This document shows, piece by piece, positions 35,364 through 47,900 of a stretch of DNA of 64,000 nt. The DNA is from Dicaeum eximium (taxonomy: Eukaryota; Chordata; Aves; Passeriformes; Dicaeidae): NCBI GenBank assembly GCA_013396995.1, contig VWZP01002415.1, positions 1,119,402-1,183,401 of the forward strand, in the 5' to 3' direction. Below the pieces are notes generated by a model. It was given only the letters and a program-made list of their open reading frames with translations, was not told the origin of the DNA and did not search any database. The first letter of the stretch is position 1. Each line of letters begins with the position of its first letter. The position numbers and the translations under genes are program-made.

Positions 35364-38300
35364 GGCTTCCTAAGTAGTAATTATGGAAAATTATTTTGAC
35401 ACAAGGTAAAAGATAGTCATACAGTTGCATTTTCCAGCATATGTGGTAGGTTTTAAACTAATTGGAATTTATTGAGAGACAAATCCTGAAATTTCTTCAA
35501 TGCTTTTCTTTTACATTAACAGACTGTAAAGTTCACTAACTACAAACTTCCACAACAGATATTAAAAAAGAATAAAATATTTTGTATCTGCAAAGAGCAT
35601 TAACACATTTAGTTCTGTGAACCCAAGAGTGACTTTGAAGATTAATTTGGTGTCTGCTTAGTTATGAGAACAGATACTGGTAGTGAAAACTACAACTTTT
35701 TGTTTTATGCAGATTTCAGACATTTGGTCTTGTTTTGTTTTGCCTCGAAAACATGCAGTTTAGTTTAATGGCACAAAATATTATCCATAATTACAGAAAG
35801 ACCTTTCCTGCTAGTTTTCTTTTATATTGGCATCTCTTTCAGCTTTAAAATCTCCCTCTAATTTGTTGTACTATTTATTGGCTGTTCTCGCCTTCCAGAT
35901 GAGGGAACTTAAAGGATGCCTTCTTGATTTGAACAGCATGTATTCTTTCTGATTTCTTAAGTCAGTTTCTGAATTAGTAGAAATTGTCTCCCACTGAGTA
36001 TAAGGTGCTTTATCAACTCACATATCATTCCTGTAGGTGATAGGAATGATACCACTTTTGTCTTAACACTACTACCATCCAGCGTAGGATTTGTTAGCTA
36101 TATTTACAGGTTTAAAAAAATAGCTTTTTATGTAACTTTACATATGATTGCATTGAAATTCAAATTATTGCCTTTCCTGTGGGTGATTTTCCATATGTAT
36201 TTTCCTGTGGTGGGTGTGAATGAGCCTGTTTACTTTGGCATTACCCATCTGGTGCATCTGTGTCCATGCCTGTGTAAAGGACAGAACACGTGGCAAAGTA
36301 AGGATACATGGTAAATGCACCTTGGGTTTAAACCACGTCCTACCCTTTCTTAGTCTTGCATTGATTCTATAAAGGTTTTTTTGGATTGTTTTAAATCTTC
36401 TTTTGCCTATGACTCTTTTGTTATTTTTTTTAAACTTTTTATTCTGTTCATAATTTCCTTGGTGGATTTCTTAAACTGCTTCATAAATGGCGGCAAGTTA
36501 TACCTTTATCAAATGGTCATACTAGAAGTCTTTATTATTTCAGAGATAAGCCTCTCAGAAGGTGCTTGGGGGTCTGAATTCTGTTAAGAGAGGCAGAAGT
36601 GGTAAATCTGTGAGATCTATCTCAGATCTGAGTAGCTTTGAGCATCTGGGTGGTGTCCAACCCAGCCTTTCCTTCCAGCCAGAAAAAGGGTGTCTTACAG
36701 CTCAGTGACTATGTTAAGAGATCAAGCCCCTGTGCACAGCCTTGTGAAAACTGTTTCTCTAATGTCATACTATTCTTTTCATTCTTTGAACTTCCATCCT
36801 CAAGGGAATGAGAAGTACAGAGAGTCTCATGAAACCTGCCTTTGAATTTCCTTCTGTGATGAGAAGGCAGAGGACAAGAAAATCCTGGGCCTTTTTACTT
36901 CACTAAATAAATGTTTAGTTGCTTCGAATTTTCAAGACGCAGATTTTTTTTGTGTTGCATTGTCTTCCATTTCTAGAATATCCTATGCTTCATGTTAGGA
37001 GCTGCTTATGTTGCATGAAGCCCAGATTTTTCTTCTGATTTGCCACCAATTTTATCAGTGCCTTCACTCACAGTTAGCTGGTGGTGGGAAGTTACTCTGA
37101 CAGCTTTGCCCACACTTTATTATTTCAGCTAAGATGTGTAAGTCTACATTTCACCTCTCTCCCGGTCTCCTATTAGGCAGTTTTCCTTTTTTTCACTTGA
37201 AATTTATCCCTTCATCTACTTAGGCAACTTATTAGCTGCTGGCAAATGATGTATCAGAGCTCATACAAATTGCAATTTTCCTTTGATTGGTAACAAGATG
37301 AGTAGCACAGACTGCTGTTCTTCCTCCTTCATATTTTGATCTGGCACTTCAGGCAGGATGCTTATCCATATATGTCCAGGTCACAAAGCAGCCAGTCTCC
37401 TCAAGACACATCATTTGACATCTTCAGTTGCTCTTTGCAGAATAAAAGTCAGCAGGTCCTTCCAAATTTTGAAGCAAGACGTCAGGGTTCTTTTTGGCTT
37501 GTCAGGTTCTGTTCCTGCTCTGACTCTTAAATGCCCAGACAGAAAGTGCAGTCATTGTGCAAATGAAATGGTGCAACTCTAATAAGTACCTCTGAAGGTG
37601 TGCCAAAACCTGTGACTCTGTTTTTACTGACTCTGTCCTCTCTGTCCAAAATTGGGAGTTATTTAACAAAGCAAATGAGACATTGTCAGGATTCTGGATA
37701 CTCTGTGCCCTGAGGCTTTGTAATTGCTGACTTCTCACCATCTTAACCAGGGAAATGTAATACTCTATCATAAGTATCTGCTGCAGCAGGTGGTGGCTTT
37801 GCTTTTAATTTTGAGGGTCAGAGAGACGTCTCCATGTTTTTTGGGAGGAAAAAAGGTTTTATGAAAGTTAGAAAAACAGCAAAAGTGAAAGAATAGAAGC
37901 TCCTCTGGGCCCTATGAAAGCTAAAAGTCTTAATTTACTTTTTGCCCATCTTGCATCATGAGACAGTGAGTCTCCAGAAATGGTTTGACTGACACTAAAT
38001 TAGTTTATCAATGTTTTGTCTGCTGGAATATCCACTCCGATGGATGGCTTAAACCATTTCAGCCAATTGGATCACGACTGGGAAATCCAGGACCACATCC
38101 TTGAAATTATTTTCTGCAACATTAGGTCATTCAGTATTGTTTCTACAAGTTGGCAGGGGGAGATAAAAAGATGCAGAATACCTTGAGCAATGTTACCTTC
38201 CAAAACCAATCTGTGTCTGGATGTTTACTCTGGAAGAGCCTTATGAGGCTAATTCTTGTATTAGGGCCTATGGTTGTCAGAGCCAAGATAAAACCCCTGC

Positions 38301-39384
38301 TGTGGGGGTCAAGCTCACAAGGATTATCTGATCAGCCTCTTTGAGTCAAGTTCTCATTTGCTTGCCCTTAATGTTATATGTAATCAATTGTGCTTCGCAG
38401 CAATTGGATGTTCTTTGGGATATACTGCCCCAAGATACAGCGAAACCTACTCCCCTTGCCCACTTCATTTGAGTCCTGCTATTATTTTAACTGAAAGAAA
38501 CAGAGACACCCCACTCCTTTATTCCTCATGTACTGTACACAGAGGGAAAAGCAGGTTCTTATTGAGAAATTGCTGACAGAACTTCATCCTACATGAGATT
38601 TTTTTCCCAAGCTTCCAACCTGACCTTACTCAAGGCCATAGTATTTTCTTTTGCTCTTGTACCTTCATCTTAGGTGCTGCTTTGTCTTCTCAGGTGAATT
38701 CCTTTCTAAATAAGGCCAGTTATTGCCCATCAGACTGCATTGTGCTACTTAAAAAAAATGTCAGCCTCGTAGTTTTCTCTTGCAAGATCCATACTATTCT
38801 GGTTAAGCTGATAGCTCTTCTCAGCAGCTCTGTGAATAGTTCCCTCTTGCTTTAATAAACATATCAAGAAACAAATGCTCTGTTTGAGAACACAATCCAG
38901 TTAGCACATCAGTGCCTTTTGGATATCAGGGTAGTGTTTGGTTTTCTCTTTGGAGTGGAGTTTGGTTTGGTTTTTTGTGGTTAGGTTTTTTTTTTGTTTA
39001 CTTGGTTTTTTGTTTGGGGTATTTTTTTCAGCCATGTTGTAATGTTCCTCATTAATAAATTAATTGTTCAAAAGATGAAAATTTGTTTTTTTCCTATGCT
39101 GTTTCCATCTGATGAGCTCCAAATTTAATGCAAAAATTCTTACTACGCTGTTAATGATTGACCTTGCACTCTGTACAGTTAAATGTCACTCATTTCCATT
39201 ATTCCAGTCCTAGAGATCTTCTATGTTTTTTCTTGCATGATATTATAATTCTTTGTATTGAAAAATACCTTCAACATTGTCATCTGCATATTTCATCAAG
39301 CAGTTCTGATTTCTTTTCTGATTAAACAAGGTGGGTCTCAAGAATGAACCATGAAAAATTTTAGCAGTCCCAGACAAGTGATAA

Positions 39385-39420
39385 ATCTGTAACTATAACC
39401 TGATCTGTAACTATAACCTG
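39385..39420. repeat. 18-bp exact tandem duplication
   Basis: The unit ATCTGTAACTATAACCTG occurs twice head to tail without a mismatch. It is a recent slippage duplication or an allele specific to this individual. Confidence 0.9.
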
Positions 39421-40235
39421 TTTCTGTCTTGTATAATTAGTTCCCTTCCCCCTGTACACCTTTCCTTCTAATTCCCATCTTATTTAACTTCTCCAGTAAT
39501 TTGCTGTCGCGCTCTGCCAGTTCCTTCTCTTGTCTGGATAAGAGGGAACTACTCTTTTTCTTTTTTCTCCTTAAAAATCAGATTTCTTAACAAAGATAGC
39601 TGTCAATTTAAGACTGTCAATTTAAGCTACCCTTGGTAGCAGGGTGTTTTTTATTCTATATTCAATTTTCAAAATTTCTTCTGATCCTTGTGAAATATAG
39701 AGGTTACCTTAAACATGAGGGGGGAGGTGAAGAGGGAAACAATCCCAGCTGTGACCCAGGTGTTTTCAGGCCTCTTAGATGGTGACTTCACAATGTAAGT
39801 ATACTGAGGAAGTGGGGATTCCAACCACACAGACTTCACTGTAATGTCAAAGTTAGAAGTCTAGTCAAGGGACAGAAAATAGATGTCTGTGGCACATGAT
39901 TTCAGTCTTTAAAGAATTAAAGCTCCATGAAGACAACAGCCTGCTATAGTGAATTTGTATGAACTTGGTCCTATATGATACCTCAGTGGCCTTCTAAAGA
40001 GTGATTTTCTGGCACAAACTCAGTTCCAGGTTTATCCCTTCCAGACGCTTTTTGTAATCTCCTGGAATTTCTAAGGAATTTTGCCTTCCTAATACACCTA
40101 AGTATAGATAGTAAGCCATCTATCAGTGATAATCATCAGGAATGTGGATAGTTTTGATTTTTAATATAAGCATGAGATGTTGCACGGCTGTTTTCTGTAA
40201 ATGGTTGAAATGGACTCAAATTCTGTAGGTTTAGG

Positions 40236-40259
40236 CCCTAAATTTTTTTAAATTTAGGG
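40236..40259. other. Perfect 10-bp inverted repeat with T4 loop
   Basis: CCCTAAATTT and AAATTTAGGG are exact reverse complements around TTTT. It could form a cruciform or RNA hairpin, but most of the stem is A/T and no gene adjoins it. Confidence 0.55.
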
Positions 40260-43177
40260 TAAAATAATTGTTGAAAGAGGATCGTTCCACTCATTAGCTT
40301 AAGCCTGGATAATATTGCTTTGGGGAATTGCTGTTGGCTGTATGGCACCCCTGAAAAACATCTTACATGAGATATGATTCACAGGCCTGAGTTTTATGGG
40401 GTAATTCTTGTCACATGAGTTCAGAACTTCAGTTTTGATAAATCATTATTATTTAACCATTCATATCACAAAGTCACTGGAAAGACTCTGTAAACTCTCA
40501 ACTGCAGATGAACTCACTTCAGTTGAGTCACACCTGGAATGTCCCAAACATGGCATTTCAGTCATTATTGATTTCCTTTTGTTTCTTTTTTGGGGCTGTT
40601 GTTTGGGGTTTTTGTTTTGTTAACAGAATCTTCAAATATATAAATTTTAAAAATTGTGGTTTTACTTTTTTTTTTTTAGAAAATGATATTGCCAAGAGAT
40701 ATGTCCTATTGCCAAGAAATAATTGTACTATTGCTTCTCCCTCTCCCCCTATATATTATCAAATATTATTTTTAGGAAACTGTGTTTTTATTTGTGTTCT
40801 TCATGAAAGCATAATATATAGAAATAATTTAAATGTTGTTATAATCACATTTAGCACAGATGTAGCAAACAATAAAAATTTAACACAGTTTTCCCTATGT
40901 TCCACTTAACTTTTTAAACAATTTTTGATTTTTCAGATCACTTTGTGACTGAGGAAACTGTTTCTACTTTAAAGGAGAAAATAATCTCTGATTAAATCTC
41001 TGATTAATCTCTGCATTTAAATGAAGTTTCTTACAAATTATTCTGAATATGAGATAGAAAATCACCACATTCTATCATTGTTAACACATTTTATTCTAGA
41101 GAAAATTTCAGCTAAGCTGTTCTTAGATTCTTTTTAGTATGAAGCCTTCCAGAAAACCACACATCAAATTCCAAATTGGGAAGCAAATATCTTGTCAGAA
41201 TGGGAAAAAGCATTTTACTATCTACTCTGGGATTTACGTAAAACTCATAAAAATGTTGTACCTAGCCATTTTAATTAAGCAAAATTTTCCTATAATAGAC
41301 TTTTCCATGCCCAGATATTGGCTGGTATTAAGCCCAGAACTTTAGCAGTCTCTTCACAAAGTTACACTTGAGCAGAATCCTTAAAAAAGATAAAAGCAGT
41401 AAGCCCTTGCTTGAGGAAGTAAAATAGATTATGCAGAAACTGTTCAGAATCTTGTAACTTTTCCAAGGTGAGGGAGAGACTGGGGGTGGGGAGGTGCAAT
41501 GGATATTTGCTCCTCACTGCTAGGACTGCATGCTGTGCAAGAATCCAGGCAGAGAATCAACCTTTGTGTCTCAAAAAGTTCTCTCATCCATTCCTGTGAT
41601 AGCTTCTGGTTAGTGAGGGGTGTGTGTGATGGGTGGGTGAGTGTGTGTTTTAAAATTTTCCTTATGGAAATTTATGTATCAAATTCACTCCTTTAGCAAA
41701 AACACATTTGAAAGCATGCTAGCATTCAAAATCCAGTCTCACTTGTGGTTCCAAACTGAGGAATGGGCAATCCTGCTCAATTCAAAGTATTTCCTGAGTA
41801 CTGTGGTAGGATCAACAGGCAGGAAAAGAACCTGAAATGTAGTGAGAAGTATCCTGTGTCTGGAAGAGGTTCAGAATGGACAATGATCCATGACGATGTC
41901 TACCAGTTTATATTTTAGTGACAGTAAGGACTGGTTAGACATTACTGATATGAAGTGGAAGAAATTTAAAAGGGGAAGAAAATAATTTAGTTTCCATAAA
42001 CAATGACCAGACTTGTTAAGTACAGCAATATAGTTGTGGTCTTTGGGTTACTATCTGTAATCCTGAGAAGTTATGGCTTCATTTTTACCCTGGGTCTGTG
42101 GCATCAGTAGAGTACAGATGTCAGTAACTTGAGGCAAAATCAAACTATGATGGTCATTCACCATTTTTAATCATTCTGTGCTTAGTTATATGAATCTTAC
42201 TAAGAAAAAAATTTTCCCATTCACTGAGAAAATATGGGATACATGAAAAAACGGATTTTAAGACTGATTGAAGCATTATAAGGATCTAAAATTTCAAAGC
42301 CAAAGGGAGAACTTCTGTTTATTAAATATTTTGTCCTTTATCAAAAGGATTCAGTTAAAATTTTCCCATATACTGCTATAATTGCTTAAATATGTGTCTG
42401 GTAAAAAGACTTAAAGTTTTGTCTCATTCAGATTGTATTAAAATCATCCTGCTGTCACTTGAGAGTATTGCTAAACTTCTACAACTCTGAAGTCCTCTTA
42501 AATGTTCTCTTGGAAGAAACAGGACATGACAGCTATTATTTATCTCTAAATTATCAATAGAGATTGAGCACATCTAATATATAGAATACAGAACAACATT
42601 AGTAAATTACACAGAAGAACAAAACAATATACTGCCAGGTCAGTGAAGTGTAAACAGTAAGAGGACTGAAAAAGAGGCAAAAGAGGACTGAAAATAAAAA
42701 CCCCAAAGAAATCAGTCTCTATCCATGCCTCTCTAGTAATCCTCTATAACATTTTAATCAAAAAGGGCTAAGTTCAAAGTACATTTGAGACAGTGTTAGA
42801 GATGCTGTGGAAGCTAAGGCTGCACAGAAAGACAGTACGTATCTGGGAAATTATTACTTCTTATAAAAGTAGTGTTTTATCCTTTGGTACTGTGAATCTC
42901 CACACAAGAGTTGCCTAACCACCTTTCCTTATCCAGCTCCATAAAGGCACACTGTATTTTTGTTCCCAATCCTCAGCTGTATACACCTGGGACAAGCAAG
43001 TGCTCAGTGGCAAATAGTTCAGGGAAACAGTACTGAGGATCCTGAGGATCTGTATCTGGTAATTGCTCCAAATTCATTGTTACCCACTTGATTTTATACA
43101 GTCATGGCCAAGTCTTCTATCTGTCTCTGTACTCCAACAATGATTTCAGTCACTTCAAGCTGAAACCAAACTGTGTC

Positions 43178-43245
43178 TTTTTTTTCTTTTTTTTTTTTTC
43201 TTTTTTTTTCCTTTTTTTTTTTTTATGTTTTTGTTTTTTGTTTTG
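43178..43245. repeat. Poly-T-rich tract
   Basis: Long T runs are broken by single C bases and then by G bases. On the other strand this would be a degenerate poly(A). The lysine-rich minus-strand frame it creates (43368-43150) is an artefact. It could be the tail of an old minus-strand retroposon, but no body is recognisable beside it. Confidence 0.7.
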
Positions 43246-44716
43246 GTGATGGAGGTGTTTTTCTGTTGGGTTCTTTTGGGTTTTTTTGGTAGTGTCTGGG
43301 CTCTTACCATCACAGCCCTTGATTAAATGACAGCTTTTTGTTTTCATTGTCTTACTTTCTTTTCCCATTCAGTTCTTGACAGCCTCCTCTCAGCTGAATA
43401 CTGTTATCACTTCTTTATTATAATCCTCTCCCTAGCTGCCTACATTATCACCCCTCTGTTTCAGAACTTGGATACTTACCCTTTAATCCATTAATTGGCT
43501 TTTTACCCTCAGATCTCTTTGCCTCCTCTGAGTGCAACCTGACTCTCTCAGCCACCACTTTATTCTCTGTCTGTCCCTCCCTTGCACCTCCTGGTTCTGA
43601 CTACATTCTGTGCTACTTTCTCTTCTTTCCAGATAATCTTGTTCTTTATTTCCTTTCACAAAGGAGGGCTCTCTAGTTCAATATCACTTTCAGCATTGCC
43701 TCTGTTTCCTCCCTGTGTTTACGTATTGCCTTTCTGCGTTGCATTTAAACAAGGGTAGATGTATTTAACAGGAATAATCTCTGAAGCAAATATCTGTGTT
43801 GCCCTCAGAATAGGTCCGTTTCCTTATCAGGGTTCAAAAGTGTCGGGCAACTTAATAAAATATGGGTTGTTACAAAGCAAACATATTCACTTCAACGAGA
43901 TTATCTTTTGATTGTGTTGGGTTTCTATTGCTGTTTGCATGCAGTGGAAGTGTACATTTCTTAACTTTTTTTAAATCATGTACTCTTTGTGTGTAAAATC
44001 TGTTTGTATCAAAAGGAAGTACTTTGTCTGGTGGCACTGTTTAGTCCACAAATAATATTGCTTTATTTTAAGAAACCCTGCCTACTTTTTTTCCTTAGAC
44101 AACATTTGAAAATATAGACTATATTGCAGAGGCTTGCTAGTTGTTTTGTTTTGTTCTCTTTGATGTTTTCTTTATATAGTGTGTATGAATACACACATTT
44201 GATATTTAGAAAAATAGGCAAAATTATCCTGGTGCTAATGTACACAAAGCTATTATACCCAGTCATGGTTAATAGCACTAAATGGATTTAGAGTGAGGAG
44301 TCTAGACTGCAATCCTGTCAGCATCTGCCCCTTCCCCAGTAATTTATTTGGGGTTTGCACCTGCAGGTGCTGAATTGGGACTGAATTAATACAGAATTTT
44401 TTACTTGGATAGCAGGCACTATAATAGTAACATTTAAGAAGAGGATTAAATAAAAGTGACTGCGTTACCATTAACTTTCCCTCCTTCGTTGTCAATATTA
44501 AAACAATAGAATCCTGATTATCCAGGCTCTTCCCAAGAGGATCTCCTTCTCTAATTAACTTCCTAATCTATTGGCACCCTTATTATTAGACATATCTTAT
44601 GCTGCCTGGTGTGTTTCATTGTTAGAAAGCTTTCATAAAATATTTCACTTTCAGCTCATTCATTGGCTAGTGTACCTTGAATATTTCATGCAAACATAGT
44701 GACACTCTTTCCTTTC

Positions 44717-44717
44717 N
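44717..44717. other. Single unknown base (N)
   Basis: Unlike the single Ns at 26992 and 27970, this one is not flanked by an obvious duplication. It lies about 90 bp before the TTCCC minisatellite, so it may mark an unresolved join or a base-call ambiguity near a difficult repeat. Confidence 0.8.
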
Positions 44718-44809
44718 ATTTCTGGATGTGGGCCTTGCACACCAAACACCAGATTTCAGACTCCGGGGGCTGGGAGGGACGAGAGTTGAACTCCTTCCTT
44801 CCTTTTATT

Positions 44810-44929
44810 TTCCCTTCCCTTCCCTTCCCTTCCCTTCCCTTCCCGAAACTTCCCGAAACTTCCCGAAACTTCCCGAAACTTCCCGAAACTTCCCGAAACT
44901 TCCCTTCCCGAAACTTCCCTTCCCCCCTT
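44810..44929. repeat. TTCCC / TTCCCGAAAC minisatellite forming a heat-shock-element array
   Basis: Six TTCCC units (44810-44839) are followed by six exact TTCCCGAAAC units (44840-44899), then TTCCC, one more TTCCCGAAAC (44905-44914), TTCCC and a C-rich end. All units are multiples of 5 bp, so TTC and GAA keep a constant 5-bp phase. Across 44839-44898 they alternate strictly as TTC-nn-GAA-nn-TTC, which is exactly the nGAAn inverted-pentamer arrangement recognised by heat-shock factors: 12 contiguous alternating pentamers, with more in the flanks. Every junction between TTCC and GAAA also contains a CpG. Long frames on both strands here (up to 134 codons) are repeat artefacts. HSF binding is inferred from the motif and not shown. 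The true copy number may differ, because short-read assemblies often compress such tracts. Confidence 0.85.
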
Positions 44930-47900
44930 TCCCTACAGACTATGCAAAGTCTGTGAGAACAGCAGAACTGCAAAGGTAACTGTGCAGAGATGAGAACTCC
45001 CCTGTTTTTCTGCCTCTCTGTTCCTATGTCCCATGCACGTGCTAAGTTGCATCTGGGAATTCCTTTTCCTTCAGTTTTAAGGATATGCATCTATGCTGTA
45101 TCCACAGCATCTCCAAAGGTGAAAGGTTCTAACCCATTGTACCACACAGCCATGGAAATGGGAGTTTGGTTAGGACTTGTAAAACAATAAAGGTTTTTCT
45201 TCAGAGTCTTGAATATTCAGCCTTTTTTATGCGAGACAGAGGTGTGTGTCTTAAATTCTTCATCTCTAATAAAAGAAAAATAAATTGCCCTTCTCCCATA
45301 ATAATTTTTTTTCAAAATCAGAATACACTTGACTCCGGGAATCAAACCAGCATACCCAGGCAGATCTTTTGCTTCTTTTCACTTGGAGGAGCTCAAATCC
45401 TGTGTGAAACAGGGAAAGAAAACCAGTTTAAAGATTTTTTTAATCAAAAATTCTGTACCTATGTCTTGGCTATATAGATTTTAAGTCTCAAACATCCCCC
45501 ACTGTTTATTTGAGTAATGTTTTAATTTTGTTAAATAACAGACCCCTTATTCTTTGGAGTTTTTTTTTTCAGGTATTTTTAGCATTGGGCTATTCCCTTT
45601 GTTTCATTCCGTGGAGTATCAGCACGTGCAGTTCTCTTATGAGAGGATGCTTTTAGTTGTTCAAATCGAAGTCTGTCATCAATACATAGCCTTGTAAAGA
45701 CCTATGATGTGCCTCTTGTCCTACACCCAGAAATTGCCTTGGTGTGGTAGCTTTCAAGCAGATGCACATCAGTGTGTAGACCCTTTTCAACATGCTCAGC
45801 CTGGATCTGTCACTCATGCGTGTGCAGTTCACAGATGGATGTGGTGGCCTTTTTGTGGTCTCTGAAGTCTGTGTTTTGTATGCATGGAGCCTTGCACTAA
45901 TCCTGCTCGTGTGTGGAGATAAAGGCATGGAAGGTGTTGTCATAAATCTCCCCAGGATCTCCCTCCAGTATTGACAGCAGTATATACATTTTTAACATCA
46001 GCAGGAAGAGCACCCTAAAAACTGTGTACCAGTCATGTAATGAGAAAGAGACAGCAAAAGACAGAAGGGTAAGAGAGATCATAGCAGTAAATATGTACTG
46101 TAGGAAACCTTTATCCACTGCATGCAATATATTAATTCAATTCATAGTAACCTTAAGGTACCATTGGGGATGCTAAAAAGCTTTGTAAAGACACAAGAGT
46201 TTTTCATGAAAGGAATTGATAATCTTTGAAATATATAACCCTCCCCCCCACACACCTCTGGCTGGTCTCTATAACAGCTTGTATTATTCAAGACTGATTT
46301 GTAACTTAGTTATTCATAATGCTATTTATTTCTGGTTCATTCTTTCCTTCTTTTATAACTGTTTCTGAATTTCATGGACTTCCCATAAAACACTGTAATG
46401 CTAATGCTAAGGGTAATTTTTTAAAGGTGCTTCAAAAATATAGACGTTTAATATGCAGCTGCTCTCCTAAGGGGCAAAAGGTTTCTTCCTGCCACTTCTT
46501 TCAAATTCTGTATTAAAAAATCTTTTTTCTTTCCTTCAACTGTCAATATTTAAGGAAGTACCCTTTCATGTTTTCTATAATCCTGTTAAAAATAGTAGGC
46601 ATCTTCTGTATCTGTGGCTAGACATACAGCATGGTGCAAAATAATCTAAACACTCAAGGTTTGTTTGCAGATTTTCTCTAATGAAAAAGGCTCAAGATAT
46701 ATAATGAGACAGCCCCTCTGATACAGTTAATCAGTATCCACACAAGTTGATCCCTTGAATGCATTACATGATTCATAAGAAATTGCTTAGTACATAAGAA
46801 ATTAAGATTGAGTAATATTTGCTGATGTTTAATTTTTCAGCTAAGAAATCTAACACTTTTAAGGAAGAAGAGGGGTTAGAAGTCCTCATTTATGTTCCTC
46901 TGCTCTCTGCAAAATAGGATAGTTTAAGACACAGCTATATTGCAAAAAGATTTCCGAACGCCAGGAGAAAGGGTCCTTTCATTCAGTTGAACATCAGAGG
47001 ATTATGGCACCATGCCTAAATTGTAAAAATATTTTGATTTCAAAATGTGTTTAATAGGTCATACTTTTACAATCACAGCTTAGAGTTAATTACTATGTCT
47101 AGTCTCAAAACAGGTCTATGGTAATAAGTGTCTCACAAAATCATTGTCTTCACTGTGTCTAAACTGTCAGGGTGGGGATTCTTACAGGTGCCTAATCAAT
47201 ATATAAATACAAATCCTGTTAAACCTCTCCATGGTGCTGGTGAGCAGTTACATGCTTTAGAAATCAGTTGTTCTTCAGCCAGGTCCTGTTTTATTTTGCA
47301 TGGGAGTAGTTGAAAGGAAAGAAAGAACACCATGTCCTCAAGCAGACTTGCAGAACACTAGGTCAGGACACCTAGCTAACGGGGAGGAAAGGTGCTCAGA
47401 CCTGCAGGAACAGCACAGGAAAATCCTTTTTCGAGGTACTGGGTGTTTTGTCATACAGGATGCACTGCCTTTAGCACCTATCCTGGCAGGGTGGCTGTGG
47501 CAAGAGTGTTCAGCCAGAAATCATTGCATCACTCCCTCATTTTGGCAAAGGTCTAAAGCAAAACAAAATTGGAGGTGTTGGGGAAGGCATTGCTAAACTT
47601 GGATTTTTTTAAGGAGTGAAGTTTGGAAAAGGAAGAATTAAAGTTACTGCTGCTGTAATATACATATCAGCCTCATTTGGTCTTTTAAATCTTCACAGCT
47701 GTCTTACAGCAGGTTCTCTTCATGTCTAGAAAATGCAAATCTCTGGGCTCCTAAAAGCAACTGCATAGGGATGAGTATTTCATCTTAAAACAAAGAGGGA
47801 AGAGGAAGGAAAAAAAAAAAGGAAAAAGTTATTCAAATGATTTTGGAAACAGGTGTTCTAAATCAACATTAATTGGATTTCAGTTAATTATTTCTTATAC

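Larger units (their letters stand above)
28350..44716. other. Unique AT-rich non-coding DNA
   Basis: No gene, RNA or mobile element of size is recognisable over 16 kb. Small items inside are listed separately: a candidate splice-bounded exon on the minus strand near 34.3 kb, an ancient repeat scrap at 35.3 kb, an 18-bp duplication at 39.4 kb, a hairpin at 40.2 kb and poly-T at 43.2 kb. The bases around 32590-32660 contain two homeodomain-type words (catttaattggg and ccattttaattgg) in a less repetitive block. T/G-rich tracts of the GGTTTTTTG type lie at 38938-39030 and 40570-40622. Confidence 0.6.

Noticed and set aside
37776..37800. CTCF-like word GCAGCAGGTGGTGGC
   Set aside because: It differs from the core consensus at two positions, including an important C, and single motif hits of this quality are frequent by chance.
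38150..38580. Two adjacent 64-72 codon frames resembling a membrane or envelope fragment
   Set aside because: Leu/Cys-rich stretches were the only resemblance, and no retroviral motif or flanking LTR could be seen.
40508..40909. 133-codon plus-strand frame
   Set aside because: It is Phe/Ile/Asn/Leu-rich translation of AT-rich DNA running through poly-T, with no resemblance to a known protein.
43150..43368. Lysine-rich 72-codon minus-strand frame
   Set aside because: It is produced by the poly-T tract and is not a protein.
44677..45090. Repetitive proteins on both strands (100-134 codons) with SGSFGKFREV-like or ETSRNFPKLP-like repeats
   Set aside because: They are translations of the TTCCC/TTCCCGAAAC minisatellite in phases without stops. 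They cross an N and have no splice or promoter context.
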